From NCBI RefSeq assembly GCF_030732845.1, contig NZ_JASHKA010000020.1, forward strand, positions 56,217 through 120,216: a stretch of 64,000 nt of DNA, read 5' to 3'. The translations under genes and the position numbers were made by a program. This DNA is from Roseibium sp. MMSF_3544 (GTDB lineage: Bacteria > Pseudomonadota > Alphaproteobacteria > Rhizobiales > Stappiaceae). The notes under the pieces were generated by a model that was not told the DNA's origin, ran no database searches, and was given only the letters and a program-made list of their open reading frames with translations. This document shows positions 41,585 through 50,123 of the stretch, one piece after another (positions within the stretch are counted from its first letter, which is position 1; each line of letters begins with the position of its first letter).

Positions 41585-42835
41585 ATGACGGACAACAACG
41601 CCCACGACATTGTGGTGGTTGGCGCCGGGATCATCGGCATCAGCACGGCCTTGGCGTTGCAGGCGCAGGATCGGTCCGTCCTTGTGCTGGACCAGGACGA
41701 TGGCAAGGCGAAGGCGTCTGAAATGAATGCCGGCGCTTTCGCTTTCACCGACATTGTGCCTCTGGCAACGCCCGGCATCATGCGTAAGGCGCCGAAGTGG
41801 CTGCTGGATCCGCTCGGTCCGCTTTCGGTTCCGCCGGCGTATGCCTTCAAAATCGCCCCGTGGATGTTGCGGTTCTGGCGTGCCAGCTGGCCGGACCGGT
41901 ATCGTCACTCCCTGAGCGCGCAGGCAGCCCTGATGGAGATCACCCGAAATGCGCTTGAAAAGCAAATCGCAGAGACGGGCGCAGATCATCTGTTCCAGCG
42001 CGAAGGTCAATTGCAGCTCTATGAGGGCGAACGGGAATTTCGCGCCAGTCTCGACACCTGGGATTTGCGGCGCGACCACGGCATTCCGTTTGAACTACTG
42101 GAAACACGGGATGCGATCGCGGCTATCCAGCCAGGCATTGATGCCCGTTTCACCCATGCCGGCTTTACGCCCGACTGGATGAATATCTGCGATCCTGCAA
42201 AGTGGTTGAAGCACCTTTCAGAGATCTTTGTGGCGCGCGGCGGGAGGATTGAAAACAGCGAGGTCAGGTCCGTTCGGCCAGGCGAGACCGCAGTCGCCTT
42301 GATCACGTCCTCCGGTGAAATCTCATCACGCCAGGTCGTTGTGTGCGCAGGCGCGTGGTCCGACAGGATTGCGCGGACATTCGGAGACCGGTTTCCGCTG
42401 GAAACCGAACGCGGTTACAACACGACGCTGGACCCTGGCGCTTTCCATCTGAAAACGCATCTGACCTTCGGCGGTCATGGATTTGTGGTCACGCGCATCA
42501 ATGACGGCATCCGGGTGGGCGGCGCCGTTGAACTCGGCGGCCTCGTGCTTCCGCCGAACTTCAGGCGCGCAGAAACGCTGCTTAACAAAGCCAAGCGTTT
42601 CCTTCCGGATCTGAAAACGGAAAACGGCAAGCAATGGATGGGGTTCCGTCCTTCCATGCCGGACAGCCTTCCGGTCATCGACAGATCGCCGACCGACCGC
42701 CGTGTGTTCTATGCCTTCGGGCACGGTCACCTCGGGCTTACCCAGGCGGCTGGAACCGCCGAGCTTGTATCGGCGCTAATCAGTAACAAGACCCCGCCAA
42801 TCGACGTGAGCGCGTTCTCTGCGCGCAGGTTCTAA
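41585..42835 (+). CDS. FAD-dependent D-amino acid (D-hydroxyproline) dehydrogenase/oxidase
   Basis: A 416-residue DadA-like flavoprotein. The dinucleotide motif VVVGAGIIGISTALAL is at the N-terminus, VVVCAGAWSDRIAR in the middle and GFRPSMPDSLPVI plus GHGHLGLTQAAGTAEL at the C-terminus. It is likely to oxidise cis-4-hydroxy-D-proline to Pyr4H2C, feeding electrons to the respiratory chain or oxygen. It lies 18 bp after the epimerase gene. Confidence 0.85.
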   Translation: MTDNNAHDIVVVGAGIIGISTALALQAQDRSVLVLDQDDGKAKASEMNAGAFAFTDIVPLATPGIMRKAPKWLLDPLGPLSVPPAYAFKIAPWMLRFWRASWPDRYRHSLSAQAALMEITRNALEKQIAETGADHLFQREGQLQLYEGEREFRASLDTWDLRRDHGIPFELLETRDAIAAIQPGIDARFTHAGFTPDWMNICDPAKWLKHLSEIFVARGGRIENSEVRSVRPGETAVALITSSGEISSRQVVVCAGAWSDRIARTFGDRFPLETERGYNTTLDPGAFHLKTHLTFGGHGFVVTRINDGIRVGGAVELGGLVLPPNFRRAETLLNKAKRFLPDLKTENGKQWMGFRPSMPDSLPVIDRSPTDRRVFYAFGHGHLGLTQAAGTAELVSALISNKTPPIDVSAFSARRF

Positions 42836-42845
42836 GGATACACTC

Positions 42846-43949
42846 ATGAGAATTACGGCCATCAATGTGTTTCAGGTCGGACTGCCGCTGAAAGAAGGCC
42901 GCTACAGCTGGTCCAACGGCAACTTCATCGAGGTCTTCGACAGCACCGTCGTCGAGATTGTCACCGACGAGGGTCTGAAGGGCTATGCGGAGTGCTGCCC
43001 GCTCGGATCGGCCTATCTGCCGAGCTTTGCACGTGGCGTCCGGGCAGGTCTTGAGGAGTTGGCGCCTCAACTTATCGGTCAAGACCCGCTCAATATCGGT
43101 GAGGTCAACCGCGTCATGGACACCGCTCTGCGCGGACATCCCTATGCCAAGGCGCCCATCGACATTGCCTGTTGGGATCTTCTCGGCAAGGCGACGGATC
43201 TGCCGGTCTATACGCTGTTGGGCGGCGCGGCGCAGGACGATGTGGTTCTATACCGGGCGATCAGCCAGGAAGCGCCGGATGTCATGGCGAAGAAGATCGA
43301 GGGGTATGCAGCCGAGGGTTACACCAAGTTCCAGCTGAAGGTCGGGGGCGACGCCAATGACGATATAGAGCGCATCCATGCAACCCGCACGGTCCTGAAA
43401 CCTTCAGATCTTCTGGTTGCCGACGCCAATACCGGCTGGACCCGGCACGAAGCTGCCCGGGTCGTCGGTGCGGTGTCCTCGCTCGACGTCTATATCGAGC
43501 AACCTTGCCTGACCTATGAGGAGAGCGTTTCGATCCGCCGCAGGACGGGGCTGCCCTTCATTCTGGACGAGGTCATCGATGGTCCGAACATGCTTGTGCG
43601 CGGCATTTCGGAAGATGCCATGGACTGCATCAACCTGAAGATCTCAAAGGTTGGCGGTCTGACCAAGGCCAAGCTGATGCGCGATCTGTGCGTGCTGCAT
43701 GGCCTGCCGATGACAATCGAGGACACCTGGGGCGGTGACATCACCACCGCCGCGATCGCACACCTTGCCCGTTCAACTCCGGCCGAATTCACCTTCTCCG
43801 CAACCGATTTCAACAGCTACGGAACCGTTGATATCGCGGAAGGAGCCCCGAAGCGTGTCAATGGCCGCATGACGGCAGCGGACCGGCCGGGCCTTGGCAT
43901 CACTCCGATATTCGAAGCTCTCGGCGAGCCTGTCGCCATCTATTCTTGA
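42846..43949 (+). CDS. Enolase-superfamily enzyme, probable cis-3-hydroxy-L-proline dehydratase
   Basis: A 367-residue mandelate racemase/muconate lactonising enzyme family protein. A base lysine lies in FQLKVGG, metal ligands in VADANTGW (Asp), IEQPCL (Glu) and ILDEVID (Asp), and a second base lysine in NLKISKVGG. The first lysine of the usual KxK pair is Gln (QLK). This fits the cis-3-hydroxy-L-proline dehydratase group described from Labrenzia aggregata, which makes delta1-pyrroline-2-carboxylate. A proline betaine racemase function is the main alternative. It lies 10 bp after the oxidase gene. Confidence 0.75.
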   Translation: MRITAINVFQVGLPLKEGRYSWSNGNFIEVFDSTVVEIVTDEGLKGYAECCPLGSAYLPSFARGVRAGLEELAPQLIGQDPLNIGEVNRVMDTALRGHPYAKAPIDIACWDLLGKATDLPVYTLLGGAAQDDVVLYRAISQEAPDVMAKKIEGYAAEGYTKFQLKVGGDANDDIERIHATRTVLKPSDLLVADANTGWTRHEAARVVGAVSSLDVYIEQPCLTYEESVSIRRRTGLPFILDEVIDGPNMLVRGISEDAMDCINLKISKVGGLTKAKLMRDLCVLHGLPMTIEDTWGGDITTAAIAHLARSTPAEFTFSATDFNSYGTVDIAEGAPKRVNGRMTAADRPGLGITPIFEALGEPVAIYS

Positions 43950-43958
43950 GGTTCAACC

Positions 43959-44984
43959 ATGCGCAGCAGCAAAACCATTCATGTGATCTCCTGCCACGCC
44001 GAGGGCGAGGTCGGAGATGTCATCGTGGGCGGCGTCGCGCCTCCGCCGGGAGAGACGATCTGGGACCAGCGCAGCCACATTGCTGAAGACCAGACGCTGC
44101 GCAACTTTGTCCTCAATGAGCCGCGAGGAGGGGTTTTCAGGCATGTCAATCTTCTGGTTCCGCCAAAGAATCCGGACGCCGATGCCGCCTTCATCATCAT
44201 GGAACCGGAAGATACCCCGCCCATGTCCGGTTCCAATTCCATCTGCGTGTCGACGGTTCTCCTGGACGGCGGCATCGTGCCGATGACGGAACCTGTGACT
44301 GAACTTCTTCTGGAAGCACCTGGCGGGTTGGTACACGTGAGGGCGGACTGCAGGGAAGGGAAGGCAGAACGGATCTACGTCCAGAATGTTGCAAGTTTCG
44401 CAGACAAGCTGGACGCGTCTCTTGAAGTCGAGGGCTTTGGCACACTGACGGTCGATACCGCCTACGGCGGAGACAGTTTTGTTGTCGTCGACGCCGCCGC
44501 GCTTGGATTTTCCATTGAGGAAAGCGAGGCGGCCGACATAGCCAGGCTCGGTGTCCGCATCACCAACGCGGCGAACGCGCAGCTCGGGTTCAGCCACCCC
44601 GAAAATCCGGACTGGGATCATATATCGTTCTGCGCGTTTTGCGGCCCGTTGACCGCGACTGACAAAGGACTGACAGGCCGTTCGGCGGTCGCAATTCAGC
44701 CGGGCAAGGTCGACCGGTCGCCCACGGGGACGGCAGTCTCGGCCCGCATGGCCCTGATGGCGGCTCGCGGCCAGATCTCCGTTGGACAGGAGTTTGAGGC
44801 AAAATCAATTATTGGTTCCACCTTCACCGGCAAAATCCTGGGCGAAGCTTCTGTAGGTTCCAGGCCGGGCATCATCCCTCAGATCAGTGGGCGCGGTTGG
44901 ATCACCGGCATTCACCAGCACATGCTGGATCCAGCCGATCCATGGCCCGGTGGATACAAGTTGAGCGACACATGGGGGGCGTGA
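43959..44984 (+). CDS. Proline racemase family protein with Ser/Thr catalytic pair
   Basis: A 341-residue protein with the proline racemase fold. The first catalytic position is Ser90 (MSGSNS) instead of Cys, and the second is Thr256 (DRSPTGTA) instead of Cys. Family members with Cys/Thr are trans-3-hydroxy-L-proline dehydratases, and Ser/Cys forms also exist. A Ser/Thr pair cannot do standard two-cysteine racemisation; dehydration of a 3-hydroxyproline or related imino acid is the best guess. It is the last gene of the hydroxyproline operon. Confidence 0.75.
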   Translation: MRSSKTIHVISCHAEGEVGDVIVGGVAPPPGETIWDQRSHIAEDQTLRNFVLNEPRGGVFRHVNLLVPPKNPDADAAFIIMEPEDTPPMSGSNSICVSTVLLDGGIVPMTEPVTELLLEAPGGLVHVRADCREGKAERIYVQNVASFADKLDASLEVEGFGTLTVDTAYGGDSFVVVDAAALGFSIEESEAADIARLGVRITNAANAQLGFSHPENPDWDHISFCAFCGPLTATDKGLTGRSAVAIQPGKVDRSPTGTAVSARMALMAARGQISVGQEFEAKSIIGSTFTGKILGEASVGSRPGIIPQISGRGWITGIHQHMLDPADPWPGGYKLSDTWGA

Positions 44985-45009
44985 GGTCTGCCGGAGGCGC
45001 GCCTTTGTG

Positions 45010-45029
45010 CGGCAAATTTGCCGATTTTT
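45010..45029 (+). terminator. Terminator of the hydroxyproline operon
   Basis: The perfect palindrome CGGCAAATTTGCCG (45010-45023) is followed by ATTTTT. It lies 26 bp after the stop of the last gene of the operon. Confidence 0.6.
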
Positions 45030-45223
45030 GACGCCGGGCGACGGTAACTTGGTATAGTGCCCTGGTTGGGAGGGCCGGAGCCTGTCGCCCCATCCCGCCC
45101 ATCTGCAAGGCGACGTTTGAAGGGCAGACCCATTGCCCCGCCGAAGCGGATCAATTACCTAATGCACTGCATTCGGTCGGGCACTGAATGCCCTTCCCGC
45201 AGATACCTGAAAGGACTTTTCAA

Positions 45224-45874
45224 ATGTCTCTTCGCATCAATGACACGGTTCCCGATTTTACGGCTGAGACCGACCAGGGACCGATCAGCTTTCACGAATG
45301 GATCGGCGACAGCTGGGCCATTCTGTTCAGCCATCCGAAAGACTTCACACCGGTTTGCACAACCGAGTTCGGTGTTGTCGGTCAGCTGAAGGACGAATGG
45401 GAAAAGCGCGGGACCAAGGTTATCGGCGTTTCAGTCGACAGCGCGGAAGACCACAAGAAATGGAAGCTCGACATCGAAAAGGTCTCCGGCGCGACGCCCG
45501 GTTTCCCGATCATCGCCGATGACGGCCTGAAGGTTTCCAAGCTGTTCGACATGCTACCCGCCGAAGCTTACCTGCCTGATGGCCGCACACCGGCTGACAG
45601 CGCCACGGTCCGCTCCGTCTTCATCATCGGTCCGGACAAGCAACTAAAGCTGTCCATGACCTATCCGATGACGGTTGGCCGCAACTTTGGGGAAGTCGTC
45701 CGCGCGCTTGATGCCCTGCAGACATCTGCAAAGGGTGTTGCCACACCTGCCAACTGGAACGTGGGTGAAGACGTGATCATCCCGCCGTCCGTCAATGATG
45801 ACGACGCCAGAGCGAAGTTCGGTGAGTTTGATGCTGTGCTGCCGTATCTGCGCAAGATCAAGGCGCCTGCATAG
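45224..45874 (+). CDS. 1-Cys peroxiredoxin (Prx6 family)
   Basis: A 216-residue peroxiredoxin. Peroxidatic Cys45 lies in DFTPVCTTE, the SHPKDFTPV segment and the long C-terminal domain (VATPANWNVGEDVIIPPSV) mark the Prx6/1-Cys class, and a resolving cysteine at the usual position is absent. It reduces hydrogen peroxide and alkyl hydroperoxides. ATG 45224 has GAAAGGAC upstream. The 239-bp region before it contains the previous operon's terminator and a weak promoter-like TTGACG ... TATAGT with a 19-nt spacer. It is probably transcribed alone. Confidence 0.9.
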   Translation: MSLRINDTVPDFTAETDQGPISFHEWIGDSWAILFSHPKDFTPVCTTEFGVVGQLKDEWEKRGTKVIGVSVDSAEDHKKWKLDIEKVSGATPGFPIIADDGLKVSKLFDMLPAEAYLPDGRTPADSATVRSVFIIGPDKQLKLSMTYPMTVGRNFGEVVRALDALQTSAKGVATPANWNVGEDVIIPPSVNDDDARAKFGEFDAVLPYLRKIKAPA

Positions 45875-45928
45875 CGCACTGCGCGGATCGATCTTAAAGT
45901 AGGTCCCGGAGGATGGTTTGTGCTGTCA

Positions 45929-46071
45929 CCCCGGACAAGCGAAGCGCTGATCCGGGGCCTACTCAAAGAACCGCTAGCAGCAGCCTAGCGATTCTATCCG
46001 ATGGACAACTGCTGGTCAGGCAGCTTCTCTGCAAACGAGTGGGCCCCGGCTCTTGCTTTGCGCAGCCGGGG
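45929..46071. repeat. Tandem pair of REP-like palindromes
   Basis: Two hairpin units lie between the convergent peroxiredoxin and cox-cluster genes. Unit 1 has CCCCGGA (45929-45935) with TCCGGGG (45951-45957). Unit 2 has CCCCGGCT (46044-46051) with AGCCGGGG (46064-46071). They resemble the other GC-rich palindromes of this window. Confidence 0.55.
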
Positions 46072-46090
46072 TAACACTGATTTCGCCGTC

Positions 46091-46285
46091 TTAGCCTCTC
46101 GGCGAGCAGATTTGCAGAAGCGCCGCCAGATGGTCGGGCGTCGCCAGGCCGATGCAACAGGCATGCACGGTCAACAGAAATGCAGTCAGGACCGTGCCAG
46201 TTGCCAGCGCGAGCATCAGCGAGGGATCCTGACGGATCTCTTCAATCGTTGAAACGGCTGGTCCGGCGTCTTGCGTCTTTTCCAT
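46091..46285 (-). CDS. Small single-pass membrane protein at the end of the cox operon
   Basis: A 64-residue protein starting MEKTQDAGPAVSTIEEIRQD, with one hydrophobic segment (LMLALATGTVLTAFLLTVHACCIGLA, about residues 23-48) and a short tail. GGGAGGAA precedes ATG 46285. It lies 59 bp after coxG on the same strand and no family is recognised. Its place suggests a membrane role linked to CO dehydrogenase, perhaps in docking or electron transfer, but no evidence shows this. Confidence 0.6.
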   Translation of the reverse strand: MEKTQDAGPAVSTIEEIRQDPSLMLALATGTVLTAFLLTVHACCIGLATPDHLAALLQICSPRG

Positions 46286-46344
46286 GAGTTCCTCCCCTCG
46301 AGAGCGACGCGTCGGGATAAGTGTCAACCCGGACGCGCTGATAA

Positions 46345-46911
46345 TCAAGTCACCGGCTCTTCGGTCGACGCTTCCGTCTTCTTGCCCCCGAAAAGGCCGC
46401 CGAGCCAGCCCTTCTTCTGGTCGGGCGCGTCAGCCTCTGCCGTTTCGGCAGCAGCTTCCGCTGGCGCCGTTGGTGCCACCTGCTCGGCAAAGGCGGTAAA
46501 GAATTCACCGGCCAGGCGCTTGGCAGTCGAGTCGATCAGCCGCGCGCCGAGTTGGGCAAGCTTGCCGCCAACCTTTGCGTCGACGTCATAGTGCAGGATG
46601 GTCGCGTCGGGTCCGTCCTCTTCAAGGCGAACCTTCGCACCGCCCCGCGCAAAACCGGCGACACCGCCGGAACCCTCGCCCTCGATCGTATAGCCGTTCG
46701 GCGGATCGAGATCGTTCAGGGTGACCTTGCCGCCGAATGTCGCTTTTACCGGGCCAACCTTGAGCTTCACCTTTGCTTCCAGCTCGGTGTCCGAGTGTTT
46801 GATCAGCTCTTCGCAGCCCGGAATCGAAGCCTTGAGCACGTCCGCATCATTCAGTGCTTCCCAGACCTTTTGCCGGGGGGCTTCAATGCGCTGGCTGTCG
46901 TTCATTTGCAT
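46345..46911 (-). CDS. coxG: CO dehydrogenase accessory protein CoxG
   Basis: A 188-residue SRPBCC protein of the CoxG group (SQRIEAPRQKVWEALNDADVLKASIPGCEEL, GGVAGFARGGAKVRLEEDG, KVGGKLAQLGARLIDSTAKRL). The Ala/Glu-rich linker and C-terminal KKGWLGGLFGGKK tail look suited to membrane contact. CoxG is known to recruit CODH to the membrane, and more recent work links it to quinone handling. ATG 46911 is chosen with GGAG 9 nt upstream; TTG 46926 is less likely. Confidence 0.88.
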   Translation of the reverse strand: MQMNDSQRIEAPRQKVWEALNDADVLKASIPGCEELIKHSDTELEAKVKLKVGPVKATFGGKVTLNDLDPPNGYTIEGEGSGGVAGFARGGAKVRLEEDGPDATILHYDVDAKVGGKLAQLGARLIDSTAKRLAGEFFTAFAEQVAPTAPAEAAAETAEADAPDQKKGWLGGLFGGKKTEASTEEPVT

Positions 46912-46934
46912 GTCGCGTGTCTCCAATAGAGATG

Positions 46935-47810
46935 TCAGATAAATTCAACGTTGGTCTGGCGCTGGTCCTTGCGGCGGATCACCAGTAATTCAGCGAGAAT
47001 GGACAGCGCGATTTCCTCTGGAGTGATGGCTCCGAGATCGAGACCGGCCGGGCCTTCGATGCGCTCCAGCGCCTCTTCTTTCACGCCCTTTTCGCGCAAC
47101 TTGTCTTTCAGCGCGGCAATCTTGCGCCGGCTGCCGACGAACCCGATGTGCCGGGCCGAAACAGCCAGGGCGCCTTCGAGAGCCGCGAGATCGCCGCGAC
47201 CCTGTGTCGACACAAGAATGTAGGTTTCAGCGTTGCCCAACGGATCAAGATCGTAGCCATCGATCCGTTTGGGTGTGCCGGGGAAAGCGGTGAGCTCCTC
47301 GGCGGGTGCGCTGACCGTCACGTCGAACCCGATGGTTGGTGCTTGCTTGGACAAGGCGATGGCGACCGGGCTGGCACCGCAGATGACCAGGTTTGGCCGG
47401 GGCAGAACTGGCTCGACGAAAATGTCCATGGTGCCCTTGCTCGGACACATGTTCCTCGCGAACTGGACTCCCTCGCGCTCTTCTCCCGCTTCAACGCCGA
47501 GGTCAGCCAGAAGATCTTCCGGCTGAATTGAGATCAACCGGGTCTCGCCATCATCAAGCGCAGCCTTTGCTGCCTTGATCACTGCGGCGCGGGCGCATCC
47601 GCCGCCGATCCATCCGCCGACAATCGAACCGTCCTTCGCGATAACCGCCTTCGCGCCCGCTTTCGCCGCGGTCACGGAAATCGTCCGGACGACCGTTGCA
47701 AGCGCAAAAGGCTCGCTTTCGGTCTGTAGCCGGTTCATGAGCGGTTGCAGGTCGCTTGTCAGCTCGGGCGCGGCGCCGGTTTGCGCGGTCGGTCGGGAAG
47801 AGTGCTTCAT
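46935..47810 (-). CDS. coxF: XdhC/CoxF family molybdenum cofactor maturation protein
   Basis: A 291-residue XdhC/CoxI-family protein. ATVVRTISVTAAKAGAKAVI, the GGWIGGGCARAAVIKAA segment with the conserved cysteine, and the C-terminal Rossmann-like part (NLVICGASPVAIALSKQAP, HIGFVGSRRKIAALKDKL, GLDLGAITPEEIALSILAEL) are present. It helps insert or sulfurate the Mo cofactor of CODH. ATG 47810 has GGGAG 8 nt upstream. Position and order match coxF of the classical coxMSLDEFG cluster. Confidence 0.87.
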   Translation of the reverse strand: MKHSSRPTAQTGAAPELTSDLQPLMNRLQTESEPFALATVVRTISVTAAKAGAKAVIAKDGSIVGGWIGGGCARAAVIKAAKAALDDGETRLISIQPEDLLADLGVEAGEEREGVQFARNMCPSKGTMDIFVEPVLPRPNLVICGASPVAIALSKQAPTIGFDVTVSAPAEELTAFPGTPKRIDGYDLDPLGNAETYILVSTQGRGDLAALEGALAVSARHIGFVGSRRKIAALKDKLREKGVKEEALERIEGPAGLDLGAITPEEIALSILAELLVIRRKDQRQTNVEFI

Positions 47811-47829
47811 CGGTTCGTCTCCCATGGCA

Positions 47830-49029
47830 TCACAGCTTGGCCAGGTAAGGTTCGAGTGCGGCGAGGCTGTCGAGATTGTGCGCCGGAGCGAACAGGTCGA
47901 CATGCGGCAGCGCCGCCTGCATGCCGCCGGCGGTCGGCTCATAGCCTTGCCAGCCGATCAGCGGATTGAGCCAGACGATCCGCTTGCAGCGTCGGCGAAG
48001 CCGGGCCATCTCTTCACCCAGGGCATCCGGCGCGCCGGTGTCGTAGCCGTCGGACAGGATCAGGACGCAGGTGCGCGAATGGATGACGCGGGCCGCGTGC
48101 CAGCGATTGAATTCGGCAAGCGCCTCGCCGATCTTCGTGCCGCCGCCGATCCCCTGCGCCATCAGGCCCATCCGGTCGAGCGCACGCGCTGCGTCGCGTT
48201 CTGAAAGTGCAGATGACACGTGGACCAGCCGCGTGTGAAACAGGAAGGCTTCGGCCTCTCGGAAATTGTCCAGCATGCCATGCACGAACCGGGTGAAGAC
48301 CGCGGTGTAGTTGTTCATCGAGCCCGAGGCATCGAGCAGGATCACCAATCTCAGCTGCCGGTGGCGCGGACCTTTGCGGATCAGTTCGATCGGCGTGCCG
48401 CCATGAGCAATCGAATGTCGGATCGTCCGCCGCAGATCGAGGCGCGGACCCTTGCGTTTTTGCTTGTCACGGCGCGTGAGGCGCACGCGCATCGACCGGG
48501 CCAGCCTCTCGGCCAGTTCATGGGCTTTCGCGATCGCTTCGGGATCATGCAAGTTACGGAAATCGATCTGGCCGAGATTGTCCGCAATGCTGGCACCTTC
48601 CCGGCGACCGGACGGACTGTCGTCCGTGTCCTCGTCCTCTTCGCCCGGCTGACGTTCGACATCCCCGGCAATCGTCTCCTGCCGGGTGCCTTGCGCATCC
48701 ATGAGTTCACGGATGGTCTTCATGCTCTTTTTAGAACTGGTGCCAGAGACCTTCACGCCCGACTTCACACCTTTTCCGGACCAATAGGCATCGAAGAGTT
48801 CGTCAAACTTCTTCCAGTCCGACAAGCGGCCGCAAAAGAGGGACCTGAATGCGCCCTTGAGACTGTGCGGTTTGCGCATGAACGGGGACTGCAAAAGAGC
48901 GAGCGCGTCTCTTGTCTCGGCCAGCCCGACCTTGAAACCGCTGTCCCGGAGCGAACGCACGAAGCCCGCAAGCCGAAGCCTGAGTGCGGCGCCGATCTCA
49001 TCGCTTGAGTCCATTTGAACGGCAGCCAT
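47830..49029 (-). CDS. coxE: CoxE, VWA domain protein
   Basis: A 399-residue protein. The C-terminal VWA domain (about residues 215-395) has the MIDAS motif DASGSM and later ILSDGYDTG. The N-terminal domain includes LAGFVRSLRDSGFKVGLAETRDAL. The linker is charged, rich in Glu, Asp and Arg. It works with the MoxR ATPase CoxD to assemble the Cu-Mo active site. GTG 49032 and ATG 49029 are both possible starts; GAGG upstream fits ATG 49029. Confidence 0.9.
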   Translation of the reverse strand: MAAVQMDSSDEIGAALRLRLAGFVRSLRDSGFKVGLAETRDALALLQSPFMRKPHSLKGAFRSLFCGRLSDWKKFDELFDAYWSGKGVKSGVKVSGTSSKKSMKTIRELMDAQGTRQETIAGDVERQPGEEDEDTDDSPSGRREGASIADNLGQIDFRNLHDPEAIAKAHELAERLARSMRVRLTRRDKQKRKGPRLDLRRTIRHSIAHGGTPIELIRKGPRHRQLRLVILLDASGSMNNYTAVFTRFVHGMLDNFREAEAFLFHTRLVHVSSALSERDAARALDRMGLMAQGIGGGTKIGEALAEFNRWHAARVIHSRTCVLILSDGYDTGAPDALGEEMARLRRRCKRIVWLNPLIGWQGYEPTAGGMQAALPHVDLFAPAHNLDSLAALEPYLAKL

Positions 49030-49033
49030 CACC

Positions 49034-49915
49034 TCAGGCCACCTTTCCCAAAAGCCGGTCGGTGACTTCCTGGGTTACACGTGCCTGATCCTCGCGAGTC
49101 TTCAACACGCAGGCGAGCGTGTCGAACACCAGTTCCCGGTTCTCGTGCAGGTCTTTTGCGCCGAGACCCAGGAGAGCCGCTGCCCAGTCGATTGTCTCGG
49201 CAACACCGGGAACTTTCGTCAGGTCTTCCTTGCGGAGCTTGCCCATCAGCTCCGCGATCTGCAAGGCAAGGGCAGCATCAAGTCCATCAACGCGCGCCAG
49301 CAAGATACGGGCTTCCCGGTCCGGCGACGGATAATCCACGTAGTGATAAAGACAGCGGCGGCGGAGCGCATCGGACAGTTCCCTTGTGCCGTTCGATGTC
49401 AGCACGACGCGCGGAATGCTTGCGGCATGAACCGTTCCGAGCTCGGGGATGGATACCTGGTAGTCCGACAGGATCTCCAACAGAAACGCCTCGAATTCTT
49501 CGTCAGCCCGGTCGACTTCGTCGATCAGCAGTACGGGCGGTTTCTCCTGCCGGATCGCCGCCAACAAGGGGCGTTCGAGAAGGTATTTCTCTGAAAACAC
49601 TGCCTCCTCGACCCGTTCGGCATCTTCGCCGGAGCCTTCACGAGCCTTGATCGCAAGCAGCTGGCGCTGATAATTCCACTCATAGATCGCGTCGGAGCGG
49701 TCGAGACCCTCATAACACTGAAGACGAATGAGATCCGTTTCCTCCAGCTTTGCCAGCGCCTTGGCGACCTCGGTCTTGCCCACGCCCGCCTCGCCCTCCA
49801 GGAGAAGCGGACGGTTCAGCATCTCCGTCAGCGTCAGCGCGGTCGCGAGGCCGTGGTCTGCCACGTAGCCTGTCTCTGAAAGCGCTTCCGCCAATTGTTC
49901 CCTGGTTTTGCTCAT
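49034..49915 (-). CDS. coxD: CoxD, MoxR-type AAA+ ATPase
   Basis: A 293-residue MoxR AAA+ protein. The Walker A motif is GEAGVGKT, Walker B is LLIDEVDRAD, and sensor 1 is VLTSNGTREL. In Oligotropha carboxidovorans CoxD is needed to build the CuSMo(O)OH cluster of CODH. ATG 49915 is used; GTG 49933 adds six residues and cannot be excluded. coxE follows 4 bp later. A 208-bp gap with a REP-like hairpin separates it from coxL. Confidence 0.9.
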   Translation of the reverse strand: MSKTREQLAEALSETGYVADHGLATALTLTEMLNRPLLLEGEAGVGKTEVAKALAKLEETDLIRLQCYEGLDRSDAIYEWNYQRQLLAIKAREGSGEDAERVEEAVFSEKYLLERPLLAAIRQEKPPVLLIDEVDRADEEFEAFLLEILSDYQVSIPELGTVHAASIPRVVLTSNGTRELSDALRRRCLYHYVDYPSPDREARILLARVDGLDAALALQIAELMGKLRKEDLTKVPGVAETIDWAAALLGLGAKDLHENRELVFDTLACVLKTREDQARVTQEVTDRLLGKVA

Positions 49916-49953
49916 CGGGTTCGTCTTGTTCACCTGTTCTCGATCTCGTCGTC

Positions 49954-49976
49954 ATTGCCGGACCTGATCCGGCAAT
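49954..49976. repeat. REP-like palindrome between coxL and coxD
   Basis: ATTGCCGGA (49954-49962) and TCCGGCAAT (49968-49976) form a 9-bp perfect stem with a 5-nt loop. It lies between the CODH structural genes and the maturation genes, where it could reduce read-through and lower CoxDEFG amounts. Confidence 0.6.
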
Positions 49977-50123
49977 CCATGCCGATGCCTGTCATCCAGG
50001 TTCGTGAATGTGAAGCCGGCAACGAAGCGACATGAATTCCATGGTCGAGCCGTGGAAGGACCGAAGAGAGGTCATCGCGGATTGACTGACCGGAGGCCGG
50101 CCTTTCCGCGATTACCTGATCGT

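Noticed and set aside
40553..42079. Minus-strand open frame (508 codons) opposite the hydroxyproline genes
   Set aside because: No recognisable domain; antisense to genes with intact catalytic motifs.
44985..45223. Proline- or amino-acid-type riboswitch before the peroxiredoxin
   Set aside because: Only a terminator palindrome and a weak promoter-like pair with a 19-nt spacer were seen; no conserved riboswitch core recognised.
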